32,308 nucleotides of DNA from NCBI GenBank assembly GCA_000431815.1, contig FR889211.1, positions 1-32,308 of the forward strand, given 5' to 3'. Under the pieces are notes generated by a model. The model saw only the letters and a list, made by a program, of their open reading frames with translations. It was not told the origin of the DNA and ran no database searches. Position numbers and translations under genes: made by a program. This DNA comes from Butyrivibrio sp. CAG:318. GTDB taxonomy: Bacteria > Bacillota > Clostridia > Lachnospirales > Lachnospiraceae. Shown in pieces: positions 15,094 through 22,510 of this stretch (position 1 is the first letter of the stretch; each line of letters opens with the position of its first letter).

Positions 15094-16134
15094 TCAATCT
15101 TCCTGCCATTCAAATCCGGTATGTGTAATCAGTTCATCTTCCTTAAAATCCTTTTCTGCGATTTGTCCGATTATATCATACCATTTCATAGGACTTATTC
15201 CGTTTCCGGGTCTCTTACATGTAATATTATCGGGGCCGAACATCTCGCCCTTCTTTATATCGTTTAATGCCACTATTGACTTTCTTGCAATTATTTTGTT
15301 CTTCCGTTCTGATTCCGTAACATATTTTCTTCCGCTGCCGGTCATCACCTCAATACGTCTGACATTTTCGACGAGCTGCTTCAATTCATCCGGTGTCGCC
15401 GAAGCCTTATGATCCGGTCCCGGAAGATTCTTATCAAGTGTGAAATGTTTCTCTATCATCACAATTCCCAACACTGCAGCACCCGTCGCTGCTGTATATC
15501 CGACCGAATGATCCGAAAAACCTATCTGATGTTTTGGAAATTCTTTCTTTAAATCATTGATTGCCGTTAAATTAATATCTTTATCGGGCGTCGGATATTC
15601 TGTATTACAATGTAATATAATAATATCTTTTGCGTCTGTCCCTGATTTTACAAGAATATTTATACATTGCTTTATTTCATCTATGGTAGCCATTCCGGTC
15701 GAAAGAATTATTTTCTTGCCTTCGCACTTAATGGCGCCTATTTTTTCGAGGTACGGCAGATTTGTTATTTCTCCCGAGGGAATTTTCCAAAGACGTTGTC
15801 CGACTGATTCAAGAAAATCTACCGAACCAAGATCAAATGGTGTAGAGAATACTACAAGTCCCTTTGATTCAGCATAAGCCTTAAGTTCCAGCATATCATC
15901 ATGTCCAAGTTCCAGTCTGGCTGTCATCTCCAGCTGTGAATCATCCGTTCCCGTAGTCACTTTCTGATACTCTGCCTTTGGGGCATATTTGGATATGAGG
16001 GCGGATGCCTTGAACGTCTGGAATTTAACTGCGTCCACTCCGCATTTTACAGCCTCGTCTATCATTCTGTACGCCAGGTTCTTATCTCCGTTGTGATTAC
16101 ATCCTATTTCAGCAACAATCATTATATGTGTCAT
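15094..16134 (-). CDS. neuB: Nonulosonate (N-acetylneuraminate/legionaminate) synthase
   Basis: 346-residue cytoplasmic enzyme that condenses phosphoenolpyruvate with ManNAc or a related 6-carbon sugar to give a nine-carbon acid. The N-terminal TIM-barrel domain starts IVAEIGCNHNGDKNLA, with DAVKFQTFK near residue 35, STPFD near 95, KIPSGEITNLPYLE near 116, HCNTEYPTP near 174 and FSDHSVGY near 201. The C-terminal 70 residues are an antifreeze-like SAF domain (ARKSIVALNDIKKGE). The length is typical. It overlaps neuD by 4 bases; AAGGAG lies ten bases before the ATG. NeuB, LegI and PseI are close relatives. The NHNG signature and the neighbouring neuC favour NeuB or LegI over PseI. Confidence 0.92.
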   Translation of the reverse strand: MTHIMIVAEIGCNHNGDKNLAYRMIDEAVKCGVDAVKFQTFKASALISKYAPKAEYQKVTTGTDDSQLEMTARLELGHDDMLELKAYAESKGLVVFSTPFDLGSVDFLESVGQRLWKIPSGEITNLPYLEKIGAIKCEGKKIILSTGMATIDEIKQCINILVKSGTDAKDIIILHCNTEYPTPDKDINLTAINDLKKEFPKHQIGFSDHSVGYTAATGAAVLGIVMIEKHFTLDKNLPGPDHKASATPDELKQLVENVRRIEVMTGSGRKYVTESERKNKIIARKSIVALNDIKKGEMFGPDNITCKRPGNGISPMKWYDIIGQIAEKDFKEDELITHTGFEWQED

Positions 16135-16763
16135 CCAAGCATTGCTCCTTCTCTGATAATTCTTGCCGGTACTCCCGCAACCGTAACATTATCGCCAACA
16201 TCCCTTATAACAACAGCACCTGCTCCAACCGTTGACCACTTGCCTATTTTCTTCTGTCCGATGGTAATCGATCCGCTTCCTATGAAGCTTCCTTCTCCGA
16301 CCTCTACATCTCCGTTAATTACCGAACTTGTTGAAAGATTTACATGATCCGCAACACGGCATCCGTGTTCAATTGATGCCCTCGTGTTAATTATACAGTT
16401 ATTTCCGACCAAGGCTGTATTATTTATTACAGCCATTTTGCCTATAAAACAACCTGTCCCAAGAACAGCCTTCGGCGACACTATGGCTGTTCTGTCAACA
16501 ACATTAATCATCCGCAGGTTATTCTCTTTAAGTCTGTCATACCATGCTTTACGTCTCATGTTATTACCGATACATACAAAATATACATATTTCTCTTTAT
16601 GTTCAATCTCGTCAAGATGCTTTGCAATGACCGGTTTACCAAGATGTTCCGTTTCAGTCGTAAATTCGTCAATAAAACCTTCCAATTCATAGTTAAAATA
16701 ATCTATAGAATCAACCACTGATTTCGCATAACCGCCCGCGCCGATCAATATAAGTTTTTCCAT
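16131..16763 (-). CDS. neuD: NeuD/PglD-type sugar O/N-acyltransferase
   Basis: 210-residue acetyltransferase. An N-terminal Rossmann-like domain (KLILIGAGGYAKSVVDS, residues 3-19, binding the nucleotide-sugar or sugar) is followed by a left-handed beta-helix of hexapeptide repeats from about residue 95 (for example AVLGTGCFIG, VNLSTSSVINGDVEVGEG). It ends in the AGVPARIIRE cap typical of the family. The active-site histidine is probably in SIEHGCRV. NeuD O-acetylates sialic acid and PglD N-acetylates a bacillosamine precursor. Here it pairs logically with the SGNH esterase encoded two genes downstream: one adds and the other could remove an acetyl group. It is the first gene of the operon, with AAAGGAAG before the ATG and a candidate sigma-28 promoter. 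Confidence 0.9.
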   Translation of the reverse strand: MEKLILIGAGGYAKSVVDSIDYFNYELEGFIDEFTTETEHLGKPVIAKHLDEIEHKEKYVYFVCIGNNMRRKAWYDRLKENNLRMINVVDRTAIVSPKAVLGTGCFIGKMAVINNTALVGNNCIINTRASIEHGCRVADHVNLSTSSVINGDVEVGEGSFIGSGSITIGQKKIGKWSTVGAGAVVIRDVGDNVTVAGVPARIIREGAMLG

Positions 16764-16796
16764 TTTTTCTTCCTTTGGTGTTAATATTTACTCTAT

Positions 16797-16824
16797 ATAT
16801 CGGAATGATTTTATGATATTATTA
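16797..16824 (-). promoter_or_regulatory. Candidate sigma-28 promoter of the neuD operon
   Basis: TCCGATAT (16804-16797) is the same -10 core as in the flagellin promoter and is followed in both by ATA. The -35 is TAAT either 16 bases (16824-16821) or 13 bases (16821-16818) upstream, less ideal than the other sites. If used, it links sugar-acid synthesis to filament expression. Confidence 0.55.
16814..16822 (+). promoter_or_regulatory. Candidate extended -10 of the rightward CgeB-type pair
   Basis: TGA-TATTAT (hexamer 16817-16822) lies about 30 bases before the ATG at 16854, with no clear -35. It overlaps the -35 of the divergent neuD promoter, so the two directions could compete for polymerase. 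Confidence 0.38.
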
Positions 16825-16853
16825 GGATAAAGTAAAACGTTTTGGAGTCCATT

Positions 16854-18032
16854 ATGAATATTCTTTTTTACCGTTACGGAAGCATTTGTGAGCCGGATCT
16901 GATCGCAGCTTTCAGAGAATACGGCATAACCGTTTATGAATCCAATGATGAAATAACAGATAAAAATATACTTCCCGCCCAAAGAGCCGACGCTCTCAGC
17001 AAGGCTCTATTTGAGCACAATTATTCGTTCGTTTTCAGCATTAATTTCTTCCCTGACATATCCGAAGTATGCAATATTTTTCATATTCCGTATATGTGCC
17101 TTATAGTGGACAGCCCTGTACTTGAATTATATTCAAATTCACTTGCAAACCCTTGCAACCGCGTTTTTCTTTTTGACAAGGAGTTATACCGCGAATTTCA
17201 CCCGGTAAATCCGGACTGCATTTTCCACATTCCGCTTGCGACCAATGTCGCAGCATGGGACAAGGTCATTAACTCCGCCAAGGGCAATGAATTCCAATCT
17301 GACATAGCTTTTGTCGGTTCGCTTTATTCCGAGAAGTGTCCTTTTGACAACATCCGCATTTCATCACCATACAACAAAGGCTTTATCGACGGATTAATAG
17401 AGGCACAGTTAAAAGTATACGGATATTTCTTTGTCGAGGAAATGCTTAATGACTCGATTGTGAAGGATATCATGAATGATTATCCCGGTTTTTACCGTTT
17501 TATACCGAATTCCCGTGAAAATTACAAAGCCGTGCTGGCGCAGCTATATATCGGTACCAAAATCACCTGTGAGGAACGCATACGCCTGTTCACAAGATTA
17601 AGCGAACGCTTTAATGTCGATATATACACTGCAAGCGACACTTCGTCGATGCCGCACATACATAATCGCGGTCTTGCCAAAACCCATACGGAAATGCCAC
17701 TGATTTTTAATCAGACAGCCATAAATATAAACCCGACCGCCAAGTCCATCCGCAGCGGCCTGCCGTTAAGAATATTTGATATCCTCGGCTGCGGCGGTTT
17801 TATGCTTACGAATTATCAGCCCGAACTTCCGGAGTATTTCACAATAGGTGAACATCTCGATATATATGAATCTCTTGATGACCTTGAATACAAGGTTGAT
17901 TACTATCTGCGTCATCCTTCCGAGCGTAAGGAAATTGCGCGAAATGGATATGAACATGTACGGCAGAACCACACTTATACAATCCGCGCCGGGCAGATGA
18001 TACAGGCCGCTTTCGGAGGAGGCAGCATATGA
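16854..18032 (+). CDS. CgeB/DUF3880-type glycosyltransferase 2
   Basis: 392-residue member of the same family as the genes at 7852-9006 and 18029-19192. It begins NILFYRYGSICEPDLIAAF and has FVFSINFFPDISEVCN near residue 58, IAFVGSLYSEK near 149, the YGYFFVEEML region near 188 and the C-terminal SIRSGLPLRIFDILGCGGF with an ERKEIARNGYEHVRQNHTY tail. The start is ATG 16854 (GGAG six bases upstream); an in-frame TTG at 16842 overlaps that site. The 3' end overlaps the next gene by 4 bases (ATGA). It lies divergently from neuD. The role is probably intracellular glycosylation of flagellin or extension of its glycan; specificity is unknown. Confidence 0.85.
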   Translation: MNILFYRYGSICEPDLIAAFREYGITVYESNDEITDKNILPAQRADALSKALFEHNYSFVFSINFFPDISEVCNIFHIPYMCLIVDSPVLELYSNSLANPCNRVFLFDKELYREFHPVNPDCIFHIPLATNVAAWDKVINSAKGNEFQSDIAFVGSLYSEKCPFDNIRISSPYNKGFIDGLIEAQLKVYGYFFVEEMLNDSIVKDIMNDYPGFYRFIPNSRENYKAVLAQLYIGTKITCEERIRLFTRLSERFNVDIYTASDTSSMPHIHNRGLAKTHTEMPLIFNQTAININPTAKSIRSGLPLRIFDILGCGGFMLTNYQPELPEYFTIGEHLDIYESLDDLEYKVDYYLRHPSERKEIARNGYEHVRQNHTYTIRAGQMIQAAFGGGSI

Positions 18033-19192
18033 AAATATTAATAATTGAATGGGCCAGTTTCGGCAAGGAAGATATTGATGATGCTTTCAGAAAATTAGGT
18101 CACCATATTGTCAAATTCTCACATCCGGATTATGATTTGCGTCACAGCGATGATTTTATATCTTCATTTTCCGCTTTTATGGAAGGTGAAAATGCTGATT
18201 TAGTATTTTCATCCAACTATTTTCCACTCGTTTCAAAGGTTTGTCAGAAATTTAACAAGCCATATGCCGCGTGGGTATATGATTGTCCACATTTGTCGTT
18301 GTATTCTGCCACGGTTATCAACAGCTGCAACCACATATTCACATTTGACAGTGCCACATGTAACGAGTTCAACAGACAGGGTATCACAACAGTGCATTAC
18401 CTGCCGCTCGCCGCCGCTGTATCTCGCCTTGACACTATGGTTCCGGACTGTTCCATTCATAGCAGGCTGGACTGTGATGTATCCTTTGTGGGTTCAATGT
18501 ATGATGAGTCGCACAATCTTTATGACAGTCTTTCAGGACTTGATAAGTATACCAAAGGATATCTTGATGCGATAATCGAGGCACAACAGTCTATATCCGG
18601 ATATAATTTTATAGAAGAATTGTTATCTGATAAGATATTATCCCAATTAAGAAAAGTCCGGCCATATGCACCTGATTCCGATGGTGTGGAAACCGACTCA
18701 TATATATACTCAAGATATTTTATAGACCGCAAAATAACTGAACTTGAACGTAAAAAACTTCTCGGCGCAGTATCTGATAATTTTAACACCAATCTTTACA
18801 CTCACAATCCAACACCGTACCTGCCGAACATCCATAACCTCGGAGCCATTGACCCATACAGCGTAATGCCATATGTGTTTAAATGCAGCCGGATTAATCT
18901 TAATATCACGCTGCGCAGCATCTATACAGGTATTCCGTTAAGAGCCATCGAAATTATGGGAAGCGGTGGATTTCTTATGAGCAATTACCAATCCGACATG
19001 GATCAGTATTTTGAGAACGGATCCGATTATGTCATGTATGACGGTGCCGATGATTTAATTGCCAAATGCCGTTATTATCTTGAACATGAAGACGAACGCG
19101 CAGCAATTGCCGCAAGCGGTTATAATAAAATCAAGGCGCACCACACTTATGTGATACGCCTTAAGGAGATTCTTAACAGGATATTTAATTAA
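18029..19192 (+). CDS. CgeB/DUF3880-type glycosyltransferase 3
   Basis: 387-residue paralog of the preceding gene. N-terminal KILIIEWASFGKEDIDDAF and LVFSSNYFPLVSKVCQ near residue 59 match the other two copies. VSFVGSMYDESHNLYDS near 151 and the C-terminal SIYTGIPLRAIEIMGSGGF near 300 also match, although SIRSG is changed to SIYTG. GGAGGAGG lies in the end of the upstream gene and the ATG overlaps its stop, so translation is coupled. Its last 8 bases overlap the end of the convergent Maf-type gene. Sequence drift among the three copies suggests different substrates rather than recent duplication. Confidence 0.85.
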   Translation: MKILIIEWASFGKEDIDDAFRKLGHHIVKFSHPDYDLRHSDDFISSFSAFMEGENADLVFSSNYFPLVSKVCQKFNKPYAAWVYDCPHLSLYSATVINSCNHIFTFDSATCNEFNRQGITTVHYLPLAAAVSRLDTMVPDCSIHSRLDCDVSFVGSMYDESHNLYDSLSGLDKYTKGYLDAIIEAQQSISGYNFIEELLSDKILSQLRKVRPYAPDSDGVETDSYIYSRYFIDRKITELERKKLLGAVSDNFNTNLYTHNPTPYLPNIHNLGAIDPYSVMPYVFKCSRINLNITLRSIYTGIPLRAIEIMGSGGFLMSNYQSDMDQYFENGSDYVMYDGADDLIAKCRYYLEHEDERAAIAASGYNKIKAHHTYVIRLKEILNRIFN

Positions 19193-20969
19193 GAAGATGT
19201 ATATCTTCTCTCATTTTATCTATTCCTTTAATATATGATTCCAGCAATTCTATGCCGCTGTTGACTGCGGCCATAGAATCGTCGGACTCACTTCTGCTTA
19301 ATTCATCATTAACACGATAACGCTCTTCTACCGCATATTTTCTGATTAGTGAAAACAATGGTTCCCTTTTATCGAGACTGTTGGTTATGCCAACCTTTTC
19401 AAGTTCTGCTCTGGCTAATTCATTATTGCCAGATTTCAAGGCATCTCTAAGTCTATTGTATGCTTTTATCCCATCACCCAGAAGTCCTTTTATTCTGTCA
19501 AGTTCGCCTTCAATTCCTTCCAGATATGTATATATTTCTTCCTGTTCCACCAGACTGAATTGCGGTTCTATCCCGGTAATGACCGATTTCAGATCCAATT
19601 GGTTTATGCACTCCCGGTTAATTGCTTCGTCAAGTGTCATGACAATACTTCCATGAATCAGCGCACCGCCTTCTGTCGCATCAATAACTTTGACATCCGG
19701 ATGCGAAATTATATTGCTCTCAAACCACTTCAGGTATGCTCTCATCCTTACTTCCGTCTTAACCATGCCGCCATCTATACTCTCAACTTCACAGTTCATT
19801 TCTTCCTGTGCATCCATTATGTTCTTCTTCTCATCATCATATGCATCCTTTGTATGGCCTCTTCCGCCGGTAAATGCCAGATCCTGTCCTATAAGTATAA
19901 TAGTTTTAAAACCGAGCGTAACCGCCAGCGAAAAAGCCGTATTGGCAACCGAACCTCCGGTTGCCAGCGTTGAATAATCACTGCCATATAATTTCTGCCT
20001 GTAATAACCCGGTACATCTAATTCACCGTTTCCGACATAGAATCTGTCGCCAATATGATCCTTGATAATTTCATGAGGAACATCCATTTCAAATACTGCC
20101 GGAACATTTTTCACATCGTCATGTTTGAAAAATATGATTTCCTTACGCGGGTCGACACACACTGTCAAATCCGGTGTGATTCCCGCTCTTAATGCAGCTT
20201 TCAATGCTGTATCAACCACTATAATAAATGCTCTTTTCTCTGCTTTCTTAAGCTCATGTATATTCTTATCAAGCGACGGACCTGCCGATACGATAACAGC
20301 CGGATATCCGGTTTTATCTATATTCTGTGCAATTTCCGCCAGCTGATTTATACTTCTTTGCGATATAACATCTTTCATATTGAGCAGAAGATTCCTTCTC
20401 ATATGTCCTACCAGTTGTAGCTCGGTTGTCTTTTCCATTACAACCATTTCTGTCCTATATGATAGCATATCATATAATTTGTCATATGCCTGTTTAAAGT
20501 CTCCGTATCCGGGAAGCACACACAACAATAATTTTCTATAATTTCCATAGTGTACGGCGCAATGTATTATATCAAACAAGCTGTCTTCATTAATACCTTC
20601 AACACATATAATCAGGCGTTTACTGCCTACAAAGTCCGTCATGTCATAAACATTCAATACATTAATAAAAGAGTATATATCCGGTTCATATACATATATG
20701 TAATTAGTTCCATTCGTATTGTTAAGTAATTTTCTTATAAATTGTCCGTCTGAAAATCCGATTACGAAGAAAGGTCTGTCGACAACCTGTTCTTTAAAAT
20801 TATCTGCCCAGGCTGTGGCATATTCATCCGTAGGATACGGTATCATGCTTTCACCATCGTTATTAATCGCGAAATCCGTAATCTTATCCGATATATCTAA
20901 TTCATTGTCGCCGTTATATCTGTTACGTATTGCGTTTATGTTCATGCAGAAAATGTTGCTTAGCTTCAT
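19185..20969 (-). CDS. Maf-type flagellin glycosyltransferase, MptE-like/DUF115, next to flagellin
   Basis: 594-residue cytoplasmic protein of the motility-associated factor family. DUF115 marks are the Rossmann-like FFVIGFSDGQFIRKLL and YVYEPDIYS near residues 67-100, SAGPSLDKN at 228-236, VVDTALKAALRAGITPDL at 251-268 and GQDLAFTGGRGHTKDA at 361-376. The C-terminal 130 residues are charged and helical. The start is ATG 20969 (CGGAG, seven bases); the longer frame to 21014 runs into the flagellin terminator. It lies directly downstream of flagellin in the same direction, separated only by a terminator hairpin. It therefore probably acts on that flagellin and may be expressed by read-through. 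It shares only motif-level similarity with the other Maf-type protein here. Confidence 0.9.
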   Translation of the reverse strand: MKLSNIFCMNINAIRNRYNGDNELDISDKITDFAINNDGESMIPYPTDEYATAWADNFKEQVVDRPFFVIGFSDGQFIRKLLNNTNGTNYIYVYEPDIYSFINVLNVYDMTDFVGSKRLIICVEGINEDSLFDIIHCAVHYGNYRKLLLCVLPGYGDFKQAYDKLYDMLSYRTEMVVMEKTTELQLVGHMRRNLLLNMKDVISQRSINQLAEIAQNIDKTGYPAVIVSAGPSLDKNIHELKKAEKRAFIIVVDTALKAALRAGITPDLTVCVDPRKEIIFFKHDDVKNVPAVFEMDVPHEIIKDHIGDRFYVGNGELDVPGYYRQKLYGSDYSTLATGGSVANTAFSLAVTLGFKTIILIGQDLAFTGGRGHTKDAYDDEKKNIMDAQEEMNCEVESIDGGMVKTEVRMRAYLKWFESNIISHPDVKVIDATEGGALIHGSIVMTLDEAINRECINQLDLKSVITGIEPQFSLVEQEEIYTYLEGIEGELDRIKGLLGDGIKAYNRLRDALKSGNNELARAELEKVGITNSLDKREPLFSLIRKYAVEERYRVNDELSRSESDDSMAAVNSGIELLESYIKGIDKMREDIHLLN

Positions 20970-20994
20970 ATATAATCTCCGATAAAAGTCGCTT

Positions 20995-21028
20995 AAAAAA
21001 AGATAAGCCGGCAAAATGCCGGCTTATC
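20995..21028 (-). terminator. Flagellin transcription terminator
   Basis: A perfect 12-bp stem, GATAAGCCGGCA with TGCCGGCTTATC, around a 3-base loop (21002-21028). Leftward it is followed by seven Us (A-run 20995-21001). It starts 20 bases past the flagellin stop and ends 26 bases before the Maf-type gene start. Confidence 0.93.
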
Positions 21029-21047
21029 CATGATAGTTGCTTTTAAA

Positions 21048-21866
21048 TTACTGAAGTAATGAAAGAACACCCTGGTTAGCTGAATTAGCCTGAGCTAACA
21101 TTGCCTGACCAGCCTGAGCAAGAATCTGGTTCTTGCTGTAGTTAACCATCTCTGAAGCCATATCAGTATCTCTGATAAGTGACTCAGCTGAGCTTGTATT
21201 CTCAGATGTTGTGTTAAGGTTGTTGATTGTGTACTCAAGTCTGTTCTGAACAGCACCAAGATCTGATCTCTGAGCTGATACCTTAGAGATAGCTGCCTGA
21301 ATCTTAGTCATCGTAGAACCTGCCTTAGCAAAGCTGGAAACGATAAGCTGATCATCCTTTACACCGAGTGCTGTTGCGCTCATTGTTTTGATGCTGATAG
21401 AAATCCTCTGTCCTGCAAGAGCACCAACCTGAAGGTTCTTTTCAGTAAACTTACCATCGAGAAGGTTCATTGTGTTGAACTGAGTTGTTGAAGAAATTCT
21501 TGTAAGCTCTGTTGAAAGCTGTGTAAGCTCTTTCTTAATAGCTCCTCTGTCTGCTGATGTGTTAGTATCGTTAGCAGCCTGAGTAGCAATCTCGTTCATA
21601 CGCTGAAGAATTGCATGTGCTTCGTTAAGAGCACCTTCAGCTGTCTGTACAAGAGATACACCGTTCTGAGCATTCTCAGATGCCTTGTTAAGACCTCTGA
21701 TCTGGCTTCTCATCTTCTCACTGATTGTAAGACCTGCAGCATCATCACCTGCACGGTTTACCTTGTAACCTGATGATAACTTCTCAGTTGACTTAGCCTG
21801 TGCACTTGTTGTAAGACCAAGCTGTCTGTTTGTGTTCATTGCTGTTAAATTGTGCTGAACTACCAT
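21048..21866 (-). CDS. hag/fliC: Flagellin
   Basis: 272-residue filament protein, a short flagellin with conserved N- and C-terminal D0/D1 helices and almost no variable D2/D3 region. It begins VVQHNLTAMNTNRQLGL, contains KSTEKLSSGYKVNRAGDDAAG (split here: KSTEKLSSGY and KVNRAGDDAAG, residues 25-46) and ends SANQGVLSLLQ. The D1 patch that TLR5 recognises in Salmonella (QRVRELAV) is QRMNEIAT here, keeping the Gln-Arg and Glu. The central surface-exposed segment (about 140-195) is Ser/Thr-rich and offers O-glycosylation sites for the adjacent transferases. AGGAGG lies before the ATG. A sigma-28 promoter and a CsrA-type leader lie upstream and a strong terminator downstream, so it is a single-gene transcript at high level. 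Confidence 0.97.
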   Translation of the reverse strand: MVVQHNLTAMNTNRQLGLTTSAQAKSTEKLSSGYKVNRAGDDAAGLTISEKMRSQIRGLNKASENAQNGVSLVQTAEGALNEAHAILQRMNEIATQAANDTNTSADRGAIKKELTQLSTELTRISSTTQFNTMNLLDGKFTEKNLQVGALAGQRISISIKTMSATALGVKDDQLIVSSFAKAGSTMTKIQAAISKVSAQRSDLGAVQNRLEYTINNLNTTSENTSSAESLIRDTDMASEMVNYSKNQILAQAGQAMLAQANSANQGVLSLLQ

Positions 21867-21873
21867 AGTAAAT

Positions 21874-21907
21874 TCCTCCTTGAATATACATCGCCTTCCC
21901 TGGCGAT
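21874..21907 (-). promoter_or_regulatory. CsrA-binding leader of flagellin mRNA
   Basis: In the mRNA sense, a hairpin ATCGCC-AGGGAA-GGCGAT (21907-21890) exposes AGGGA in its loop. Eight bases later CAAGGAGGA (21882-21874) forms the Shine-Dalgarno site and contains a second ARGGA. Bacillus subtilis hag has the same layout: one CsrA site in an upstream hairpin and one on the ribosome binding site. A second stem-loop, CCGGC-GCTAA-GCCGG (21933-21919), lies further upstream. Confidence 0.72.
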
Positions 21908-21964
21908 TGTGTTATGTTCCGGCTTAGCGCCGGTGTTGTTAAGTAACTTTCTTACTTGTATTAT

Positions 21965-21990
21965 ATATCGGAGCTTGTTTTAAATACTTA
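21965..21990 (-). promoter_or_regulatory. Sigma-28 (sigma-D) promoter of flagellin
   Basis: TAAG (21990-21987), 14 bases, TCCGATAT (21972-21965). The -10 differs from consensus GCCGATAT only at the first base. The predicted leader is about 90 bases, enough to hold both CsrA sites. Confidence 0.85.
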
Positions 21991-22014
21991 ACCCCGATTA
22001 TAAACTTTTTTAAA

Positions 22015-22494
22015 TTATTTTTTCTGGTCCATAAAATAAGGTTCCGCCGTGATATTATTCATGGTCTTGTAATAATTGGCCGCTGTATCACGGGACTTCC
22101 TGACCTGATGGACTTCTCTCTTAAGTTCGGTAAATCTCTTGCTGATAAGATTCCTGTTATTATTCTCCGCCACCTGGAGAGCTGCGTTCTTGTCGAGTAT
22201 TTTCTTAATCCGGGACTGAACCGCCTGAATCTCATTCTTATACATTTCCCTGTTCTTATCAAGACCTGCCTTGATATTGTCGTAGAGAATCTGAAATCCG
22301 GTATCCAGTCTGGTAAGTTCACCTATCAGTTCTTCTTTCTCGTCAAGTGTTTTCTGGAATTCTTCATCATCAAACGTCTGTGCCGTTGCTATATTACGCT
22401 GTTCATCCGTCAATATCGCAAGTCTGTCAAGTATACCTATCTTCTTATCAAGGCTGTCCGAAAGAGCCTGAAGATAATTAGCCATATCTTCCAT
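22015..22494 (-). CDS. FliT-like flagellar chaperone (coiled-coil protein after fliS)
   Basis: 159-residue cytoplasmic protein, helical throughout. It has long charged heptad-like stretches (residues 40-130) and no signal peptide or membrane segment. Its position directly after fliD and fliS is where FliT, the export chaperone for the FliD cap, is normally encoded; FlgN-like folds look similar. Sequence identity to known FliT proteins is not obvious by eye, so the name rests mainly on position, size and predicted structure. GGAGG lies six bases before the ATG at 22494; an upstream extension to 22536 would run back into fliS. The 16-base gap to fliS indicates one operon with flaG-fliD-fliS. 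Confidence 0.68.
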   Translation of the reverse strand: MEDMANYLQALSDSLDKKIGILDRLAILTDEQRNIATAQTFDDEEFQKTLDEKEELIGELTRLDTGFQILYDNIKAGLDKNREMYKNEIQAVQSRIKKILDKNAALQVAENNNRNLISKRFTELKREVHQVRKSRDTAANYYKTMNNITAEPYFMDQKK

Positions 22495-22510
22495 ATCAAT
22501 CCTCCGTATT

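Noticed and set aside
15094..16134. Pseudaminate synthase (PseI) instead of NeuB/LegI
   Set aside because: The neighbouring hydrolysing epimerase of NeuC type and NeuA belong to Neu/Leg routes; PseG and PseH are absent from the window.
16788..16982. Leftward 64-residue frame over the neuD/CgeB-type promoter gap
   Set aside because: It covers divergent promoters and the start of the next gene and has no ribosome binding site.
21919..21933. CCGGC/GCCGG stem-loop in the flagellin leader as an intrinsic terminator
   Set aside because: Short stem with no U-run after it; more likely an RNA stability or spacing element.
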